58,955 nucleotides of DNA from Bremia lactucae (GCF_004359215.1 NC_090619.1:5772916-5831870), one strand, 5' to 3'. Shown: positions 45,260 through 57,579, counted from the first letter of the stretch. Program-made: numbers and translations. Notes: generated by a model not told the origin, from the sequence alone.

Positions 45260-46495
45260 ATGGCGCAGCAGCAATTTGCAACGAACGAAGAAAATTGGAA
45301 GGCCTCCCTTAAGCGGCCGGAAAAAGACACGCGTGTGCAGACAGAAGACGTGACAAACGTCAAGGGAAATGAATTTGAAGACTATTTCTTAAAGCGTGAG
45401 TTGCTGATGGGCATCTTTGAGAAGGGTTTTGAGCGGCCGTCCCCTATTCAAGAAGAGGCCGTTCCGATTATTCTTGCTGGACGTAACGTCATGGCCCGAG
45501 CAAAGAATGGCACGGGCAAAACCGCTGCTTTTATAATTCCTTGTCTTGAGAAGACAGACACGAGCAAGAAACATATTCAAGTGCTGATTCTCATTCCCAC
45601 ACGCGAGTTGGCGCTCCAGACGTCGGCCATTGTCAAGGAAATTGGTAAACACATGGGCATTGAATGTATGGTATCCACGGGTGGTACAAGTCTCAAGGAC
45701 GACATAATGCGTCTATATCAAACAGTGCATATTTTAGTGGGTACCCCCGGTCGAGTCATGGACTTGGCCAACAAGGGCGTTGCGGATCTTAGTCAGTGCT
45801 CAACGGTTATTATGGACGAAGCCGACAAGTTGCTTTCTCCTGAATTTCAGCCGTTGCTGGAGCAATTAATAAACCACACGGCCAAGCAGCGTCAAATCTG
45901 CCTATTTTCGGCCACGTTTCCCGTCACGGTAAAAGCATTTAAAGACAAGTTTGTCGACAATCCTTACGAGATTAATCTCATGGACGAACTTACGTTAAAA
46001 GGTGTGTCCCAATTCTATGCCTTTGTCGAGGAGCGTCAAAAGGTGCATTGTCTTAACACGCTATTCTCGAAGCTGGACATTAACCAGTCAATTATCTTTT
46101 GCAACTCGGTGAATCGTGTCGAGCTATTGGCCAAGAAGGTCACAGAGCTTGGCTACTCATGCTTCTATATTCACGCAAAAATGAACCAAGCGCATCGTAA
46201 TCGCGTGTTTCACGAGTTTCGCAATGGTGCTACTCGGCACTTGGTTTGCTCGGATCTATTTACGCGCGGAATTGATATTCAAACGGTGAATGTTGTGATT
46301 AATTTCGACTTTCCGAAAAATTCCGAAACGTATCTCCACCGCATTGGCCGCTCCGGTCGGTATGGTCACCTCGGGTTGGCTATCAATATGATCACGTATG
46401 ATGACCGATTTAATTTGTACCGGATTGAGCAGGAACTTGGCACGGAGATCCGACCAATTCCGCCCGTCATTGATCGCAATCTTTACTGCAAGTAA
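45260..46495 (+). CDS. DEAD-box RNA helicase of the DDX6/Dhh1 family
   Basis: 411 residues from ATG 45260 ([20 protein letters not shown]). An in-frame ATG at 45080 would add 60 low-complexity residues; I prefer 45260 because homology to DDX6 begins just after it and its context is AACAATGGC. Motifs in order: DDX6-specific [21 protein letters not shown] motif [16 protein letters not shown]; Ia PTRELALQ; Ib [56 protein letters not shown]6/Dhh1 represses translation and promotes mRNA decapping in P-bodies with Pat1 and Edc3-type partners. Length is normal for the conserved core, with no long glutamine tail. All catalytic motifs are intact. Confidence 0.93.
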   Translation: MAQQQFATNEENWKASLKRPEKDTRVQTEDVTNVKGNEFEDYFLKRELLMGIFEKGFERPSPIQEEAVPIILAGRNVMARAKNGTGKTAAFIIPCLEKTDTSKKHIQVLILIPTRELALQTSAIVKEIGKHMGIECMVSTGGTSLKDDIMRLYQTVHILVGTPGRVMDLANKGVADLSQCSTVIMDEADKLLSPEFQPLLEQLINHTAKQRQICLFSATFPVTVKAFKDKFVDNPYEINLMDELTLKGVSQFYAFVEERQKVHCLNTLFSKLDINQSIIFCNSVNRVELLAKKVTELGYSCFYIHAKMNQAHRNRVFHEFRNGATRHLVCSDLFTRGIDIQTVNVVINFDFPKNSETYLHRIGRSGRYGHLGLAINMITYDDRFNLYRIEQELGTEIRPIPPVIDRNLYCK

Positions 46496-48039
46496 GGTTG
46501 TTATCAAAGTGACTCTTTATATAGAAATCAGTCACTATTGGTACGAATTGGAGCTGAGAACGAAATATACAACGACGGTAATGGATGTGAATGTGAAGGT
46601 GGCAGTTGAATGCGATGATATGAGAGAGCGAGGAGGAATTCGAGCTGCGATCATTGTGGTCGTAGGGTCAAGGTGAATGCGAGATCGAAAGTACGGGGGG
46701 ACTGATTATGACGCGGCTATTCGAGTTGTGTATGGTTGTCGTCGCGTACGATGGAAAGTAATAGACAATGATGATAGGCACCGCAACGCAGTGGTGCAAT
46801 CGTAGCAAGGGGTCGAGGATGAGGCACAGTGTATGTGTGCGGGGCAGAGAAGAATCGATTGGGAAATCCAAGAGATCTTGGCGATATGAGTTGGCAGCGA
46901 ACGCCGTGTAGAGGACATGACAATTGAGACAGGAGCTTAAAATGTAGGAAACTGCAGTACTTCCAGGTTACGGTGACAGTAGCTTAGGGAGTAGTTCAAC
47001 GCTGTAGCTTTTTATGATACCTAAGCACGACTAAGTTTGCCCTTGCCCGCTCGATGTTGGACTTTCTTTCACCGCGGCTGTCAATAATCAGGTTACGTCC
47101 CGTCGCTACGGGGATGGGCAACTGCTGTCACAACTGTGATTTCAAAGGAGGGCACCATCTGCGACGCGGAGCAAAATGGAACAGCTGGAAGCAGAAGCAT
47201 GAGACAGGCTGGCAGAAGCTCCTGGGCACCGTGGAGATGAATTACAGGAACAAACAAAGGAGTTTGCGAGAAAATGGCATGGGTCCTGGTGTCCGGCTCT
47301 TCTTACACCCTCACCCTTTGTGATTATGACCGATTTAGGATTTCCTGATTGCTACAGAATGATGGCTAAGTGGGTTTCACATAATTATTAAGATTTAGTG
47401 AGACTTCCACCTCGTTTAGCTAAACTGTTCAATTATTTGTGGGAATGCAAGCTTCGCCGCGGCTCATAACCCAACTGTGTATGGTGTGGCGTGACTGACG
47501 ATCTCGTTACGCGTGCTTTGGATATTCAATTGGAAGGGCAACCAAAATCTCAATGTTTTTACGTCGTATTAAAATCAGAACCTCAGGTTGGCCCGAACTC
47601 CAAGTCATCTCTTGAGGGTACGACTGCTATGGAACGGCAAGATTGGAATGGCAGCAGATTCTACAGTAACTTTAAATAAGTCTTTCTTGTTGTTGAGTCG
47701 TGCCACGCACACCAAACGAAAGCAATCCAGATGATGGAGACGGACGTATAATTAAATTAATTGTGAGGTCCCAGTGCTTTCGAATCGCAAACGTATGCGA
47801 TAGATCCCATCTGCTTATTGAGAGTAAGCTGGGCACCATGCTGATACGACTGGCGTTTGCTTCAACAAGATGCAATCATCTTTTTGTGTACTTTGTCTTG
47901 AAAATATTGGAAGCCACACCTACCATTTTGCTCTATCACTATGTTTGCCGTCCTGCTTTAAAAACTACGCATCTATATTATAATAAATACGTGGCCTTCC
48001 AACAAGATAAATATTGGCCTGCTCTCTAATTTCGTTCCG
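46496..48039. other. Intergenic region, no clear gene
   Basis: About 1.5 kb downstream of the helicase. Short frames (47054-47323, 47491-47679, 47700-48029) have no recognisable motif. 47290-47480 (FPDCYRMMAKWVSHNY, LPPRLAKLFNYLWE) looks protein-like in one frame with stops, perhaps a decayed gene or element. Confidence 0.4.
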
Positions 48040-48789
48040 TCAAAAATCCACTTCTGCGAATACTCTTCTACGAGATGTCACACCACCCACCAAGCCCAGC
48101 TTTCCAGCAGGCGGAATTACCCACTCGCGCAGGCCGCATTGTTTCTGCGTCTTAAGAGCGCGCTCACTACCGCTATGCGTTGGAAAAAGACTGCTGCGCT
48201 GCTGCCTCTGGCTGTCTTCGGGTCGCATTTCTTCAAACGACCGCTTGCGGCCTTCATATGTAGTAAAGGAAGTTTTAACGACCGCCTCGGTCTTGTAAAT
48301 AGCCGCGACCGGTTGCTGAAGAAAGTTGCGAACCAGTGTTACAAGCTGGCGCCCTACAGAGCTTGCTAGCAGCATATTGTGGTCCATTGATGTGCTGGAT
48401 ACGCGCGCCACGAGGAACTGCAATAATATATTAAGCGTGCTCATCGTCTCTTTATCTTGCAATTGTAGGTCGCGAATAATCTGACGGAATGCGTAGCAGT
48501 CTACAACACTTGCAATCCAGTGTGCCAATCGACTTGGCTCTTCGTTCTGTTTTCTGGCCATCTTTGTAATGACGTGACTATGAGTGCGGTGCTGAACACC
48601 GCAGGCGAGGGTTTCAAGGGATCCCCAAAGTCCAATAAATTCGCTCATTGTTTTATAAACAAAGTAGACGTTTGTTGGCCCTTTCGTTCGTACTCGAACC
48701 GCGAATTTCTCGTGCTTGCCGCCAATGCAGGATGTCACTGTAGCTACGAGACCTCGCATGTTCATTGGGTCAATAATATTAGTAGACAT
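48040..48789 (-). CDS. Hypothetical protein, possible diverged PX-like domain
   Basis: 249 residues from the ATG at 48789 (MSTNIIDPMNMRGLVATVTS). The frame is open upstream to a GTG at 48930 but has no further ATG. The segment EKFAVRVRTKGPTNVYFVYK followed by TMSEFIGLWGSLE (about residues 28-60) has the pattern of a PX fold: a beta strand, then an aromatic and a short helix with F..LW..L. HLIASVV-type helices follow (AHWIASVVDCYAFRQIIRDL). The expected phosphoinositide-binding arginines are not convincing. The C-terminus is basic and serine-rich (RKRSFEEMRPEDSQRQQRS). Single exon, no signal peptide. PX assignment is a weak inference; otherwise an oomycete hypothetical. Confidence 0.6.
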   Translation of the reverse strand: MSTNIIDPMNMRGLVATVTSCIGGKHEKFAVRVRTKGPTNVYFVYKTMSEFIGLWGSLETLACGVQHRTHSHVITKMARKQNEEPSRLAHWIASVVDCYAFRQIIRDLQLQDKETMSTLNILLQFLVARVSSTSMDHNMLLASSVGRQLVTLVRNFLQQPVAAIYKTEAVVKTSFTTYEGRKRSFEEMRPEDSQRQQRSSLFPTHSGSERALKTQKQCGLREWVIPPAGKLGLVGGVTSRRRVFAEVDF

Positions 48790-48930
48790 GGTTGACGAAC
48801 ACTCTTCTTTGATAATCGCGACACTTGAGTCAAATTGCCTAATGGCGGCGCAAGATAGAGAGCCGATTGGTGCAGCGACGGGGCCACTGAACCCTAACAC
48901 ACTGACCACAGCGTTGATCCGTCTGCTCAC

Positions 48931-50184
48931 GGGTCATGATTTTTTGTCGCCTACTCAATTTCCCAGAAAAAAAAAACTACCCAATGATTTTTCTGTTCCT
49001 TATTATTAGTTTTCGAATTAATGAAAGCTGTCTTCATCACAACCAGGATCTGATGAGAATCAAATTGCTCTCAATCGACAGACGCAGAGAGTTGTCCGAG
49101 TTCAAGGCGATCTGAAGAGAAAATTGACTAAGCGGTTCGGGTTGACGATCCTTTAGATATTATCACGTTCCAGCGACAACAGGCCATGCTGAAATATCTA
49201 CCTCTTGGTTGGGTTCATCGCTACCAGAAGTCGTACAAGCAGAAGCGTGAAAAGATTTAATCAGTGATGATACTGTTCAGCACTAACCGTCAGTCTGATT
49301 GAAGCAGCTGCGCAATGTAGAAGCGAAGTAAACCAGGCCGTTCAGCGAAGCTCTGACTGACTTGTCAGTGCATAAAATCGCGATGGACCCACTATTGTGA
49401 CAGATATGAAACAGCTGTTTTTTTTCTCAGCCTCGTCTGACTAATTATGCTTGATTTTGTGAGGGTCAATCACGCAAGTCAATTCCCTCAAAGAAGAGCT
49501 CTACAGCGACGTCAAATTGGATTTGGCTTGTACGATCGCCACTAATGCATGTTGCAGTGGGAAATAGCGTTGAACTTATAAAAGACTTTCCAGAGGAATG
49601 TAAAAATGTGCACTTCCTAATTTTTGGTCGGTCATGCATGGTTGGTGTCGCACGGGACTGGAGCAGTATTTGTGATAGCGCCAAGCATAAGCTGAGGCTG
49701 CAATGAAGCACAATTGTTTCATACACGAACAGGCTTCAAGTCGAGGCCTGGTACGGGCGCGATCAGATGCGGCGGCATGTTTCTGCCGTCTCCTCTCAAT
49801 CGCACTGATGGCCACAATCGTTTCATTCCGTTGACACATCCGCGAGATTGAGACTGCCAACGGAACTGATGCGGGCTCTTCGTAGGATTGGCTAGGAAAG
49901 GCGCTCGAGCGTTACACCAATGTAACGTTTTTCTTTCTACCTTAAACCAATACTGTATCTCATTAATCATTCATGAGGTCTCTTAAACGCCTCAACCGTT
50001 CTTTCCATAATATTCGTCATTGATTCTGTAACGTGTAGACGATAGATTATAGCGTTGCCGATGAAATGGTTTCGGTTTTCGTGAGTACGTCAACGAAACT
50101 AATGGAGCCGTTAGAATCCTACGAATATGCTGACGTAATTTTCAAAATCCATTTTGTTTTAGTAAATAGCTTAATGTTATGCTT
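48931..50184. other. Intergenic region between gene island 2 and the right-hand retroelements
   Basis: No intact gene. 49150-49260 contains a short protein-like run (DIITFQRQQAMLKYLPLGW) closed by a stop. 49470-49970 has overlapping weak frames on both strands. Nothing else supportable. Confidence 0.45.
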
Positions 50185-50381
50185 GCAAGCTGCAATCGTC
50201 ATAAGACACGATTGTGCGGTGCGCAAGTAGAAGCCACACATTATTAACGTAATTAAGTCATTAGTAGATAGAAGATCGTTACAAAGGAACTTAATACATT
50301 GTTACAATTTACTTTTTTTCTATTTTAAAAACTTTGAATTTACTTTTATTAGCTAAGATGTTATCAGTATGGCCTGTTACA
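50185..50381 (+). repeat. Degenerate 5' LTR end of Gypsy element B
   Basis: ACACGATTGTGCG near 50207 and the following AT-rich part match element A's LTR at 7975-8110. It then jumps to CTGTTACA at 50381, so the U5 hairpin region has been deleted. The primer site TGGTAGCACT follows at 50384. Confidence 0.65.
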
Positions 50382-50383
50382 CC

Positions 50384-50395
50384 TGGTAGCACTTC
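50384..50395 (+). other. Primer-binding site of element B
   Basis: CC then TGGTAGCACTTC, identical to element A at 1499-1512. Confidence 0.6.
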
Positions 50396-50438
50396 GTAAT
50401 TCGTTAAACGGCCTTCGCACGCTCCATCCAACAAGGAC

Positions 50439-51250
50439 ATGTTGAATGACGAAGGAGGGTGCTTTCAAGCCCTTCAAGAAGGCTATCACCCAACGCGTGA
50501 AAGTTTCACTCATTTGAATGACCGTGTGTGGAAAGCGGTCGAACGCATGAGTTTGGTCATAGGCGGACCAGCCGTTGGCGCTATGCTGCTCACTCTGTAC
50601 ACAGATGAACAGCATGCGGCCATAGCCGAGTTCATACAAAATGAATTCGACGGGGCATAAAAGTAAGAAGCCTTGCTTCAACAGCAAGGCTCTCAACACG
50701 CGGAGGTATTGAGAGAACAGGGAGCTCAACAGTTAGAACTGTTGAGACAGCAGCATTAAATGCTGCTGACGGGTCGACGCTTCCGCGTCGACCCGACAGC
50801 TAAAAATCGAAATCAATAATTTTAAGGCAGTCGAAGGCGACTCCCTATTAAGATGGTTTGTCAAACAAGACGATGCCATTGAAGCACGCCGCATCGATGA
50901 TGATGCAACGAAAGTGAAATTTGGCATGTTTAACTTATCGAACGTGCCAAATCTTGGGCCTTGCGGCTCAAGCTTTACGACCCTTTGGTTTTCGAGTTGT
51001 ATAAGGTCTTTAAGACTCGGTACGGGCAAACATTTGAGCCGTCCCGTGCCGAATACAAGGCTCGAGCCGCGTTCCTGGATTTGAAGCAGGGAAGGCGTGA
51101 CCTTCACGCTTATGCCTAGCATACACGATACCTAGTCAGCTGTATCGTGAGTCATCCAATTGATGATCCAACACAGGTAACTGCGTTTATGAAAGGTCTT
51201 GCAGGCGACCCTGTTATGACTCAACTGTTCCGGCTTATACTACGCAGATC
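50439..51250 (+). pseudogene. Gypsy gag of element B (broken)
   Basis: The first 73 codons are still open (MLNDEGGCFQALQEGYHPTR to EFDGA and a stop at 50658). They align with the gag starts of the element A and left-edge copies. After the stop come LLQQQGSQHAEVL-type and core gag blocks to about 51240 in changing frames (DSLLRWFVKQDDAIEARRI, KVKFGMFNLS, ARAAFLDLKQG). Confidence 0.7.
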
Positions 51251-51889
51251 ACTCAAGAACCGTTTCGATTCTAGCGTTGGCAATTACGTTATCTACGAAG
51301 TTAGCTACGGAAGCCAGTGCATGACAAGGAACCCCTTGCCATGAAATTTGAATTGGCTAAGTTTAGAGTCTATCTCCTCGGAGATAGACCTTCGTCATTA
51401 TTCAATTGCTTCAATCTCAGCTACAGTCGCTAGACCAAGCGATCTCTATAGCGGAACAGGAGAAATTCAGTCTTAAACAGGCTCTCGTCCACTCTGGAGC
51501 CTGTTGTTCACATAGACGACAAGAAAACAGAGGTCCCGAACCAATGGACCTCTCGTATGTGGAGAGCGAGTAATCTCGCTCTTCAAGCCACAAACGATTG
51601 CAAAAACGCAATCGTTGTCAAAAGACGGGCTGCTACGCCTATGAGTGGAGTGCCCCACGCCCATTGCCTAGAAATACTGAGTGAAAAGATCGACCTCCTG
51701 CTAGGAATGGCGGAGGACGCGGATCCGACGCTGTTGCGAAATCGCAAAGGCAAGGCGGCTTGCCAAGAAACGGTCGGGGTCAGTAGCTGCGGAGCGCCCT
51801 TCTGATCCAGCAACGTCGAAAGAATTTGCAGGCCTTTGACGAAAGTTTTTCTGACACACAAACCTTGAGTGTAACTGCCCGAGCTGATC

Positions 51890-52260
51890 AGGTAAACCTC
51901 ATTGCGTTGGAAATTGTAGTGGCAAATAAAATGCCCTTAAAGTCACTAGTCGATTGCGGGGCGGCGAACAATTTCATTCGATGCTAATCGCAAGAAGATC
52001 GCAGACTCAAAAAAAATTGAGCGCGATATCCCTTTAATGAGGATGACAGTGCGCCTGGCAACAGACGCATCTGTAACAGTAAAGAAACATGTAGTTGGTA
52101 TCAAATACACGTTAAAGGGTAAACAGTACTATGATGATTTCATCGTACCAGATATAAATGACAAATTTGATGTCATCCTAGGATTATCATGGCTCCCAAA
52201 GTACGGCCATGCATCAAGCCGTGACGATGCTTCTCTCATTCAGCAGAGGGCCATCTAATG
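51890..52260 (+). pseudogene. Aspartic protease of element B
   Basis: LKSLVDCGAANNFIR near 51940 keeps the D-C-G catalytic triad and is closed by a stop. The second half (52037-52258: MTVRLATDASVTVKKHVVGI, FDVILGLSWLPKYG) is open. The copy is thus split but keeps its key residues, better than element A. Confidence 0.75.
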
Positions 52261-52530
52261 AACGTCTTAGATCGTCCACAATTGTGTGGATGGCTGACGA
52301 GTGAGTGCAATGGCCTCACCTGTGGTTCGGTCGTTTGCACGACTGTCCAAGACCTCAGTGGGAATACCCATCACACTGTGGAGTTAGATCCCGCCGGCTG
52401 TGCACAAGCCCATGCAGCGTCAGGTGTCTACCATTGTGACGCGAACATAGTTACCGACGGATGTGCACAAGCACAGGCAGCGTCAAAGTTCGACCAATCG
52501 AATAAGTTGAGCGATATGAATTAAGGATGC
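52258..52530 (+). pseudogene. Protease-RT spacer with a repeated Cys/Ala/His module
   Basis: An open 88-codon frame. The module GCAQAHAASGVYHCD is followed by a second, DGCAQAQAASKFDQSNKL. Equivalent pairs occur in element A (3370-3450) and in the minus-strand element (57790-57960). No known domain is recognised. Confidence 0.6.
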
Positions 52531-52789
52531 TTGTTTGGAAAGCACACCCAATGAAATTTTCAAGCCTGTCTATGAGAGACAGTACAAAAGTCCTAAAACG
52601 ACTGGAAAGTCGATCGTAAAGGATCTTGCTGTGGTACCGCAACCACAGCTAGAGGCAATTGGGGAGGAAACTAGAGATAAGTCCTCAAAAATCTGCGGGA
52701 ATAAGTCCTGAGATATTTGCGGTCAAAGGTTCCCAAAGCACCTTTGAAATTAAGTTCCAAAGAGAAAATTGAGACATTAAATGTCTTAG

Positions 52790-53230
52790 TAAACAACGGA
52801 TCAAGTGTAGGCGCTTATACACTTGATCTGGTAGCGACTCGGAAGAAAACTTCGGAGATGACTCAATTGCCAACGCAAGAACCGTTTCAGTTCTTGCGTG
52901 ATTTGCGTAGTGGCAAGTCAAGCAGATTTGCGTGCTTGTCTGAGGGAGTCAGCCTCCTCACTTAGCTCTCCGACATTTTGTGTGCGTAAAGCAAAATGAG
53001 AGTGGCGGATTGTGCATGCGATCACTAGATAAACGCTTCGACGGTACCGGCTCAAACGCCAACGATTTTATTACGAGGTGGAGCGAATTGTTGTCGATGG
53101 TAAAATTTGCCGTCAACAATTCAGTGCATGCTTCTTCTAAGCATACACCGTTTTTCGCGAATAGCTTACGCCATCCACGTATTCTCACCTTGTTTGAGAG
53201 TGACTAGTATTCAAGGGAGGGACTCACTCG
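52790..53230 (+). pseudogene. RT N-terminus joined directly to integrase end (internal deletion)
   Basis: 52800-52960 reads the linker before RT (FLRDLRSGKSSRFACLSEG). 52980-53060 reads RT motif 1 remnants (AQTP). From 53065 the sequence is integrase core end (RWSELLSMVKFAVNNSVHAS, KHTPFFANSLRHPR). The RT catalytic part, RNase H and most of integrase are absent, about 2 kb compared with element A. Confidence 0.7.
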
Positions 53231-53309
53231 AGCAAAGAACAGTCTAGCTCTTGCTCATCACGCATTGGCAGTAGAGTAAATGCGAAGGACACCAATGTTG
53301 ATTCAATCA

Positions 53310-54320
53310 AAATTGAAGTGGACAAACTCAGTAATAGCGATAATTCTTTGATAACGATGCTGAATATTATTAGTGAAAACAATAATGCTCTCACTAATGA
53401 GAACAATGACATCTTCGCAGTGCGCACCGGTCGAACTGAAGACGAAAACAAAACCGAGTCAGCAGGAGGATTTCAGCTCGATAGAGAAGCAGTGCTCTTT
53501 TTCATAAAGGATTTCATCGCTGACGCGTTGGACCGACAGAAACGGAACTCTGACAAAAATGGAAGAGTTAGCATTTTTCATTTAATTTTAATGATCTACT
53601 CCTACTGTCTACCTTAAACCAACCCAAACATGGAGTGGCGAATGAGACAGTAATGAATTACTGCTTAGAGTACATCGGTCCATTTCGTGCACTGCATAGC
53701 CTAGGCAATATGCGCACGATCGAAATGCTTCGTAAGATGCGTACGCATCCTACGTATTATGTCGAGTTTCTCCACCCGTACCATCAGTACGAGGCTACAT
53801 CCAATTCCGAATCCCTTCGGAACGGTCTAAGTCGTCTCCCAAAGCCTGACGTTTCCTAGCCAAGCATGATAGTCTCGGGAAAACCAAATTTTCACGAACC
53901 AGACGTTCACTATATCCCTCAAGAATGAGATCTTTTGACGAGCTGTCACCAGCTCGTTTAGAAGAGGCTGAAGTGCCAATTCGCTCGCCAGTTGATCAAC
54001 CGCAACTTGCGCATAGGTTTTTAATTGGTCACGAGAAACGTTGTCGACCGTTATTGCTTACTCGCGACGACGGTATCGCTCGTGATCAATGTCTTACCAT
54101 AAATAATGGAGGACGTGACCCAAGTCACGGTGTTGACTCGGGTACGGCGAACGAAGTGAACTCGATTTTCCATCGTCCTCTACATCCATTGACAGATTTG
54201 AGTGACGAAAAGTTTTTCCTTGTTGAACGCTTTACGAACCAGCGTCAGGGAAAAAGGGTTCCAACGAGTTATCTCGTTCGACGGCTTGGCAATCCACCGT
54301 CGCTTGATAGTTAGTTATCT
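53310..54320 (+). pseudogene. Integrase tail and chromodomain of element B
   Basis: 53460-53570 holds RDFIADALDRQKRN-type sequence shared with 6480-6600. 53635-53860 reads YIGPFRALHSLGNMRTIEML and MRTHPTYYVEFLHPYHQYEA, the integrase C-terminal block. 54200-54312 is a chromodomain start (KFFLVERFTNQRQGKRVPTS, YLVRRLGNPPSLDS) ending in a stop. Confidence 0.7.
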
Positions 54321-54329
54321 TCTTTCTTC

Positions 54330-55340
54330 TATGTTGAAGAAAAAATGCAAAGTGGTCATGGAACACTGATTATCAGTGTTCCTTTAGGAATAAAAGGCAA
54401 AGCTTGTTGCAATCGCCAATTCTGGCGATTGCGGACCAAGACCGACCATTTCATGTGGTCAGTGACGGCAGCGATTTTGCAATCGGCTGAGCGTTAATGC
54501 ATCATGACACAGACGGCGCAGAGCGCGTCGTCTGCTATCAGTCTCGTCAGCTTCAACCAGTTGAACGCAACTACGAAGGGCATGACATGGAACTCCTCGC
54601 CATAAAATATACACAACCAAAACATGAAGTGACAAATGTGGGCAGTAATAAATTACTGCTCAGGATATCGGCCCGTTTCGTGTACTGCATCGTCAAGGCA
54701 AGGCGTACACGATCAAGCTGCCTCGTAGAATGCGTTTGCATCCTACATTTTATGCCGGGCGTCTCCGCTCGTACCAAATGATCGAGGCTTTTCCGGTTTC
54801 GGACTAAACCGACACGGTCAAGGGAATCCGCCAAAGCCGTATGGTCGGTCAAAGTCTAGTTCTCATGAACCAGGCGATAGATTTTTTACTCCAAGGAAAT
54901 TTTTTTTTGACGAGCTGTCACCGTCTCAATTTACAGACTGATGTGTCCTTTCGTTCGCAAGTTGATCAACCGCAGCTTGCGCACAATCTCCCAACTGGTC
55001 GCGGTAAACACGGTCGACCGTCGTCACTAAGTCGCGACGACGAGATCGCTCGTGATTTGTGCCATCCCGTTTAAAAATAGAGGACGTTATTCAAGTCAAG
55101 ATATTGACTCGGGTTCGCGAATCAGACCGACCCGATTTCCTTCCTCCTTCACATCCATTGACGGATTCAAGTGGTGAAAAGCGTTTTCTTGTTGAACGCT
55201 TTATGCAACGAGTTATCTCGTTCATTGGCAAGGGATCCACCCTCGCATGATAGTGGGAACCGAGGTTCCGGGTCTCGTTCGACAGTACGACGAGACCCAT
55301 TCTTCTCGACATAGGGTCCATCAGAGAACGAGCGCTATCC
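54330..55340 (+). pseudogene. Second Gypsy fragment: RNase H piece, integrase tail and another chromodomain
   Basis: Directly after the first chromodomain the sequence returns to RNase H (VVCYQSRQLQPVERNYEGHD and ELLAIKYTQPKHEV near 54530-54630). It then jumps to an integrase tail (GRLRSYQ-type, 54650-54790) and a second chromodomain (KRFLVERFMQRVIS at 55180, DETHSS near 55300). Two chromodomains 1 kb apart show two elements merged by deletion or recombination. Confidence 0.65.
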
Positions 55341-55800
55341 GCGCTCGTAAAAGGATTGGAGGTATCAATACCTTCGCGCATCTCAAAACAGTTAAAGGGC
55401 ACTTTTATGCGGATCTTTAAGGGAGTATGCTTCCTTAGGGGCATGATCTGCACCCTTAAATAGCATGAACATGAGTTCCCCCCACGAGAGGTATCCCGAC
55501 CTCTATAGACAAACGGTGCAGCTTGTAGCGTAGACCAACTGCGGTACGTTTTTTGAACCAGTCACGGAAAGTATCCAGTTTGTCAAGCCAGGTCTCGCAG
55601 CCTATGGTTCTCACATTCTGCACAAATGATCCCAAGCTTGGAAGAAAGGAGTGACAACCCTACCCGCTTACATGTGTTCCATCGATGCCAGAAACAGGCA
55701 TCGATGAAGGATTTCGTCTCGTTCTCTTTGTTTTTGTGAAATCGCATCTACTCCGTTGTGCATTGAATAGAGGCAGATTGTCACGACATTTCATTCTTAA
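55340..55800. other. Junction between plus- and minus-strand Gypsy relics
   Basis: No LTR is recognisable here although two elements should end. The 3' LTR of the plus-strand relic appears to be lost. Confidence 0.45.
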
Positions 55801-57579
55801 AAGAAGAAGTGAATCGTCTAGAGCGGGGTCAGACTGAAGATCTGAAGGTCCCTGTTTCAAATAAAAGAGCATTTACTCTTTTATTCTCGTCAGCGTTTCG
55901 CTTCTGTTGGTCCGCCGCATTCGCGATAGAATCTCGCGCGAAACGAACCTTTGCATCTCAAGCCAGCATGAATTTACCTGCTGACTCGGTTTTATCTTTG
56001 TTTTCAGTGCGCTCGGTGATTCGCTCGAGCAAAGGCCGATCTGGCTCTTGCGCATTGATTTACCAGTCAATTTGAGAGACACCGATGACGATCTAATCAA
56101 AATTGAAGAAGACAAACCCAACAATAGCATATAGACTATTTCTGACTCTGATATTAACGATGCTGATACATTCAACATTGCCCGTGAGCGCAATGTCGCA
56201 CACAATCAAAAATAGAATGATATCTTCGCAGTGTGCTGTCGCCGGCACCCGATATGCATGAGATCGATACAAAAACGTTAATCCCTTTATGAATTGCTGT
56301 GATCGGTTCTTGAGATAATTAAACAAACGTTAAAGAGCAGTATCGTCTTTGTAGGCTCTTTGACGTCGCCAAACAATGTTGACGACGGAACACTTGAAGC
56401 TAGTGAACTTTTCTCTGTTATTTCGCGTAGCCGGCTCAAAATCAGGCCGGCGCGAAAACTCATCAGCGACGACGATAAGTCGTCCTGGGCTTGCATTTCA
56501 TGGATAATTATATTCCGCGAAGATTAGCAACCATCTCGACTTCTTTTGCGAGAAGTGTGGGCTGTTTACGGCCGTGCGTAAATATGCATTGTCCGTATAA
56601 ACAATGATCGTTCTATCTTATAAGGGATAGACCCTAAACTTAGCCAGTGCATATTAAATGGCAATGAGTTCCTTGTCATGCGCAGGATACTTAAGCTCAG
56701 CTGATTGAAGCTGACGCGAACGATGCACTCTGCGGGGCATTACTAAGCCTCTGCGGCATCACTAGCCATTCTCAAAAATCGCTTGGAGATGTTATCGTAT
56801 GTGCTGCTCACACATGAGGATGTGATAGAATCCATCCAATAGATCCATGGATGGAATGATACTACTCTTTGGCATACCATCAATGATAACATCTTTTCTT
56901 GATTTCGGCATTTACTTTTACCTTTGCAGCATTCTAGTGATTGAATGCGTGCACTTTCCGCCACACTCTTCTTGCTTTTCGCACCCCGGAAGGTTAATAG
57001 CTGTGAGGGTGGCGTTGATACCTTACATGACCCGCTGCTAAGCGATTGGCAAAGAATTTGTTAATCCATGTATTCGTTCATGTAGCAGTGGCCACTATCC
57101 TTTGAATATTTTTAACCTTGTATCAGTTTGATCTCATTTCGAGTGCCTTTATCCTTAGGCAATTCGCACGATGCGCATTGAGGGAATACATTCTTGAAAT
57201 CGATCAATCCATATAAAAAGGATTTGACTTCAAAGACTCCTAGGATTGGGACGTTAAACATTCAATCCAAATTTTCTCATCGAAGACACTTTCGCATATC
57301 GAAGAGCTGCTGAGAACCTGTTCCTGTTCGGAGAATACTATTACCGACCGAATATCGGCCACGTACTTGTCATCTGTGACGAGTACGTGGATTTGCTTGA
57401 CTTTGCCATTCCGCAGATCACGCAAGAATCGATTCGATTATTGCGCTGGCAATTGAGTTATCTTCGTTAACTTTGGAGGCGCTATCAGATTAAGTGTATA
57501 GTGCTCTCACTTGAACCGTTTTTACTTACAACATTGAATATCAGTTTCCTCTTTGGGAATTATTTCTCAAAATACCTGG

